Assembly (NCBI GenBank): GCA_900553905.1
Contig: USFL01000072.1
Location: 1-7,333, forward strand
DNA: 7,333 nt
Direction of reading: 5' to 3'
Origin: an uncultured Eubacteriales bacterium
GTDB taxonomy: Bacteria > Bacillota > Clostridia > Christensenellales > Aristaeellaceae
The translations under genes and the position numbers were made by a program. The notes below the pieces were generated by a model. It was not told the origin of the DNA, did no database searches, and saw only the letters and a program-made list of their open reading frames with translations. Positions within the stretch are counted from its first letter, which is position 1, and every line of letters begins with the position of its first letter. Positions 4,754 through 7,333 of the stretch are shown piece by piece.

Positions 4754-7333
4754 TTAGAAGTTTTCATTGAATGAACGTGTCAGCGTCAGAATCACGGTAC
4801 AGGTATTGTCGATGCGGATGTATACCGGAGAGCTGCTCAAAGGCATCCGGCCCGCCGCCCTGATGCTGCTGCCGCTGCATCCCACGGTGGCGCCGGGCGT
4901 TTTGCTCCCGACATTCAGCACGGCAAGCGCCTTTCTGTTGGCGGGCAGGAGCGTCGCGCTGCGCAGCCACCGCGCATGGGATGCGGAGAATACCGGCTGC
5001 TGGGCCGCAAGGGCCAGCTCCAGCAGGGATACGCCCTTTTTGCCATATCTGCGAAGCGGCAGCATGGCTTGAGGTTGATGCGCGTATTCCAGGTCGTCCG
5101 TGATATACATGCCCACGCACAGATCCTGGAACGAGGGCTTGCGGGACCAGAGAATCAGCAGAATCAGCGCTGCCAGCGCCGCGCAGACGAGCAGGATGAC
5201 GCCGGTGATCAGAAGGACCCGCATCATCAGCGACGTGATGGACACCTGGATGGTTCGGATGGTCTCGGCGTCGCCGTCAAAAGCGCGAACGATGACCTCG
5301 TAGTCGCCGCAACGGGTGAACACGACGTCAAAGGGGTCTTCCTCCGCCAGTGTGTAGCCGTTTTCCTGCATAGGCAGCGTTTTTTCGTTTTGCGTTACGG
5401 TCACCGCGTCCTGCGCGCCGCCGGTCACCGTCAACGTATACTTGAGCGGCTGACCCTTTCCCTCGGCCCAGTCCTCGTCCACGAACCATTCGGAAACATT
5501 CGTGTTCCCATCCGCGACAAATTGGGACAGATTGCAGGCGAAGGCCTGTCCGAACAGGTCCTGCGCCTCGCAGGTGGCAAGCTGGACGGCCTCTACCCCA
5601 TCGCGCAGCCTGGGCGCGCGGTTGCCAACCTCGATGGTGATGCCCCCGTCCGGCACGTTGCTCATCAGGCCCGACAGCTGTGCGCCGTAGCACTGGATGT
5701 CCGAATCAAAGCGGATGGTGTATGTAGTTGCAACGTCGGTGGCGGGCAGAGGAATCCGCAGGATCATCCCCTCCCCGTCCTCCTGCCGCGTTACGGTGGC
5801 GGTGGCGGTTTCCTGCTCCTCCTCCTCGTCTTGCCGCACCCTGGTAATGGTGTAGTCAACGTTGCAGGCAAAATCACCCAGGCCGTATTGCTCCAGGCAG
5901 TCAAACAGGGGCTGGACCAGGGTATCGTCGCTCAGCTCAAGGCAGAGGCTGTTTCCCTCTCCGATTGCGGCCGTGGCCTGCCCGCCGGCGAGCGTCACCC
6001 CGCCGCCCGAAACGGGCTCCATCCTCAGCCGGATGAGCAGTTTTGCAAAATCCAGCTGTTCGATGACCAGCGTTGCCTCCTCCGACACGGCTCCATAGGG
6101 GTCCGTAGCTACGAGCCCCAGCGTGGTTTTGATCTGATCTCCCGCTTTGGGCGAATAGTGCACCACCCCATCTATGAGGGCCAGCGCCAGCTGGTCCGAA
6201 GAAAGGCTGTCCTTTGAAATGCTGTCGAACGCCTTTCCCTGCGGGTCGACGGTCTCGCAGCTGACGATTTCAAAGGTCAGCGCATCTCCGTCGGCGTCTT
6301 CAAACAGCATGGCGGCATCCACCGTCAGCTCGCGCACGCTTTGCCCCGGCACGTTGATAAAAGCATATTGCGCGGGTACGTCGGCTTGCGCCTCAGGCAC
6401 GCGGTTTTCGATCGTGACGTTGAGCGCGTCGCCCGTGAGCACGACGCCGCTTTGCCCCGTCAGGCTCAGAGACGGCACAAGCGTAGCTTCTCCCGGAAGC
6501 AAGGCGCTTCCCGAAAGGCGGATGTTCCAGCACAGATCGCCCTGCTCGTTTTCACCAGCCGCTTCATAGGTAAAATCCTGCTGTGCCACAAGGGGTGTGC
6601 CGTTGACCGAAAGGCCGGGAATCCATTGTTCGGCGGATGGCATTCCCGCCAGCTCATTGTGCAGGTACAGCTTCAGGCTCTGTTCGTCCCGTTTCCAGGA
6701 CACGTCCTGATTTTCGCTTTCCAGCCAGGCATGATACGTTTCCCGGGCATCCGGAATCAGCAGATAGGGATACATCGTCAGCGCCGGCGATTCCTTCTGG
6801 CGGCCGGCAAAGCGCACATGGATCTCATAGCTGCCCGCCGGCAGATCCTGCACATACACCACAGCGATATTTTCCAGCACCGCAACCGTCGTGCCGGACA
6901 CCGGCACCGGGGTTGCTGTCGCCGCTGGGTCGTCCATTGTCTCGGGCGTCACCGTCGCCGCCGGGTCGTCCGTTGTCTCGGGCGTCACCGTCGCCGCGGT
7001 GTCGTCCGTTGTCTCGGGCGTCGCCGTCGCCGCCGGGTCGTCCGTTGTCTCGGACGTCGCCGTCGCCGCCGGGTCGTCTGAACCGATGGACTGCGGCGTT
7101 TCTGGCGGAGCAGTGGTAATCCACGCCGTTTCAGTGTCCAGCTTGAGCGGCACGTCGCTGCTGACAAACAGCAGCGCGTCACTCTTTTCGCCCCAGGGCT
7201 GGTGTGTATAGGAAAAGCGCCATTCATACGCTTCTTCGTCCACCGCCTCGGCTTCGACGGCGCCAGCGTCTATCGACAGCTGCGAAGCGCCCTTCAGGTA
7301 CCCGGCGTTCAGCTTAAGCGGCAATGTGGCCGC
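4754..7333 (-). CDS. Large surface protein with tandem repeat, cadherin-like and Ig-like domains, membrane span and cytoplasmic tail (5' end missing)
   Basis: The frame is open from the right edge (GCG GCC ACA TTG CCG...) to TAA at 4754-4756, giving 859 visible codons. The TTG at 7324 is almost certainly internal, because it has no ribosome binding site in view and the frame continues upstream. Numbering from that TTG: residues 1-80 are beta-rich; 83-138 carry about 4.7 copies of DDPAATATPETT; 145-306 and about 424-567 look Ig-like; about 307-423 and 568-697 look cadherin-like, each opening with NRxP. The first has DADGDAL and ATDPYGA motifs, typical of calcium-binding bacterial cadherin-like repeats. 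A membrane span (701-726) ends in WSRK, so the C-terminal ~130 residues are cytoplasmic; they contain YGKKGVSLLELAL and PVYIRIDNTCTVILTLT. That tail resembles, from memory, tails of clostridial VWA surface proteins, so a VWA domain beyond the edge is possible but unproven. The protein is likely an adhesin or surface scaffold, first visible gene of the block. Coding status is certain; domain names are moderate. Confidence 0.85.
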   Translation of the reverse strand, partial: AATLPLKLNAGYLKGASQLSIDAGAVEAEAVDEEAYEWRFSYTHQPWGEKSDALLFVSSDVPLKLDTETAWITTAPPETPQSIGSDDPAATATSETTDDPAATATPETTDDTAATVTPETTDDPAATVTPETMDDPAATATPVPVSGTTVAVLENIAVVYVQDLPAGSYEIHVRFAGRQKESPALTMYPYLLIPDARETYHAWLESENQDVSWKRDEQSLKLYLHNELAGMPSAEQWIPGLSVNGTPLVAQQDFTYEAAGENEQGDLCWNIRLSGSALLPGEATLVPSLSLTGQSGVVLTGDALNVTIENRVPEAQADVPAQYAFINVPGQSVRELTVDAAMLFEDADGDALTFEIVSCETVDPQGKAFDSISKDSLSSDQLALALIDGVVHYSPKAGDQIKTTLGLVATDPYGAVSEEATLVIEQLDFAKLLIRLRMEPVSGGGVTLAGGQATAAIGEGNSLCLELSDDTLVQPLFDCLEQYGLGDFACNVDYTITRVRQDEEEEQETATATVTRQEDGEGMILRIPLPATDVATTYTIRFDSDIQCYGAQLSGLMSNVPDGGITIEVGNRAPRLRDGVEAVQLATCEAQDLFGQAFACNLSQFVADGNTNVSEWFVDEDWAEGKGQPLKYTLTVTGGAQDAVTVTQNEKTLPMQENGYTLAEEDPFDVVFTRCGDYEVIVRAFDGDAETIRTIQVSITSLMMRVLLITGVILLVCAALAALILLILWSRKPSFQDLCVGMYITDDLEYAHQPQAMLPLRRYGKKGVSLLELALAAQQPVFSASHARWLRSATLLPANRKALAVLNVGSKTPGATVGCSGSSIRAAGRMPLSSSPVYIRIDNTCTVILTLTRSFNENF
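6912..7078 (-). repeat. 36-bp in-frame tandem repeat, about 4.7 copies
   Basis: On the plus strand, units begin with GGGTCGTCC at 6927, 6963, 6999 (GTGTCGTCC), 7035 and 7071 (partial), exactly 36 bases apart, with a partial copy before the first. Neighbouring full units differ by only two or three bases. Each encodes DD(P/T)AAT(A/V)TPETT-like residues, so gain or loss of a unit keeps the frame and only changes stalk length. The near-identity suggests recent expansion or homogenisation. Confidence 0.9.

Noticed and set aside
4976..6217. Long plus-strand open frame (413 codons) opposite the large surface gene
   Set aside because: It lies wholly antisense to a well-supported gene, and its translation is rich in Arg, His, Gln and Gly with no domain. 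It is a GC-rich shadow of the true frame.
6912..7078. 36-base periodic repeat considered as a CRISPR array
   Set aside because: Units are directly adjacent with no spacers and lie in frame within a coding sequence.
6341..7081. Plus-strand open frame with an Arg-rich VVRCLGRHRRR-type repeat
   Set aside because: It is the antisense reading of the 36-bp repeat. The period is a multiple of three, so every frame shows a repeat, but the minus-strand frame has the credible protein.
7322..7324. TTG at 7324 as the true start of the large surface gene
   Set aside because: The frame stays open to the window edge, no ribosome binding site can be seen, and the protein would start inside a beta-rich domain without any export signal.

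Overview
The window looks like chromosomal DNA from a Gram-positive anaerobe, probably a member of the Clostridia (Bacillota). This is inferred from strong AGGAGG-type Shine-Dalgarno sites, membrane-anchored surface proteins on Pro/Thr stalks, and the families present. It has not been confirmed by any search. All protein genes that can be supported lie on the minus strand. Bases 1333-7333 are visibly GC-rich and almost entirely coding. Bases 1-1332 are visibly more AT-rich and mostly non-coding.

Right to left (the direction of transcription) there is a tight three-gene block. (1) A large surface protein, 859 residues visible and its start beyond the right edge, has a 12-residue DDPAATATPETT-type tandem repeat, two Ig-like plus cadherin-like domain pairs, one membrane span and a cytoplasmic tail of about 130 residues. 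(2) After 18 bases comes a 454-residue protein with a von Willebrand factor A (VWA) domain. Its metal-binding MIDAS motif is complete, and the domain is held outside the membrane on two Thr-Pro stalks between two groups of three membrane spans. (3) After 16 bases comes a 673-residue type II membrane protein. It has an extracellular beta-rich region, a Pro/Thr stalk and a transglutaminase-like papain-fold domain with Cys-His-Asp intact. The short gaps, each with a ribosome binding site, point to one transcript. Its promoter is not in the window.

Bases 422-1332 hold no credible gene. They contain a tRNA-like element at 801-877 with a perfect anticodon arm (anticodon TGT, Thr), a TTCGA T-loop and a 3' CCA. 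Its 5' acceptor strand, D-stem and T-stem do not pair properly, so it looks like a decayed tRNA or a tRNA-derived small RNA. It is followed by a terminator-like hairpin (893-916). A second plus-strand terminator-like hairpin (1170-1210) has no gene in front of it. Bases 1-421 are the first 140 codons of a secreted protein with a signal peptide, a ribosome binding site and a plausible promoter; the gene runs off the left edge.

Working model (inference): the three operon proteins form a cell-surface assembly in which a VWA adhesion or scaffolding module, a large repeat-bearing surface protein and a transglutaminase-like enzyme act together outside the cell. Their cytoplasmic tails could connect the assembly to an internal partner. 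VWA plus transglutaminase pairing recalls the widespread MoxR-DUF58-transglutaminase-VWA operons, but no MoxR or DUF58 gene is visible here.
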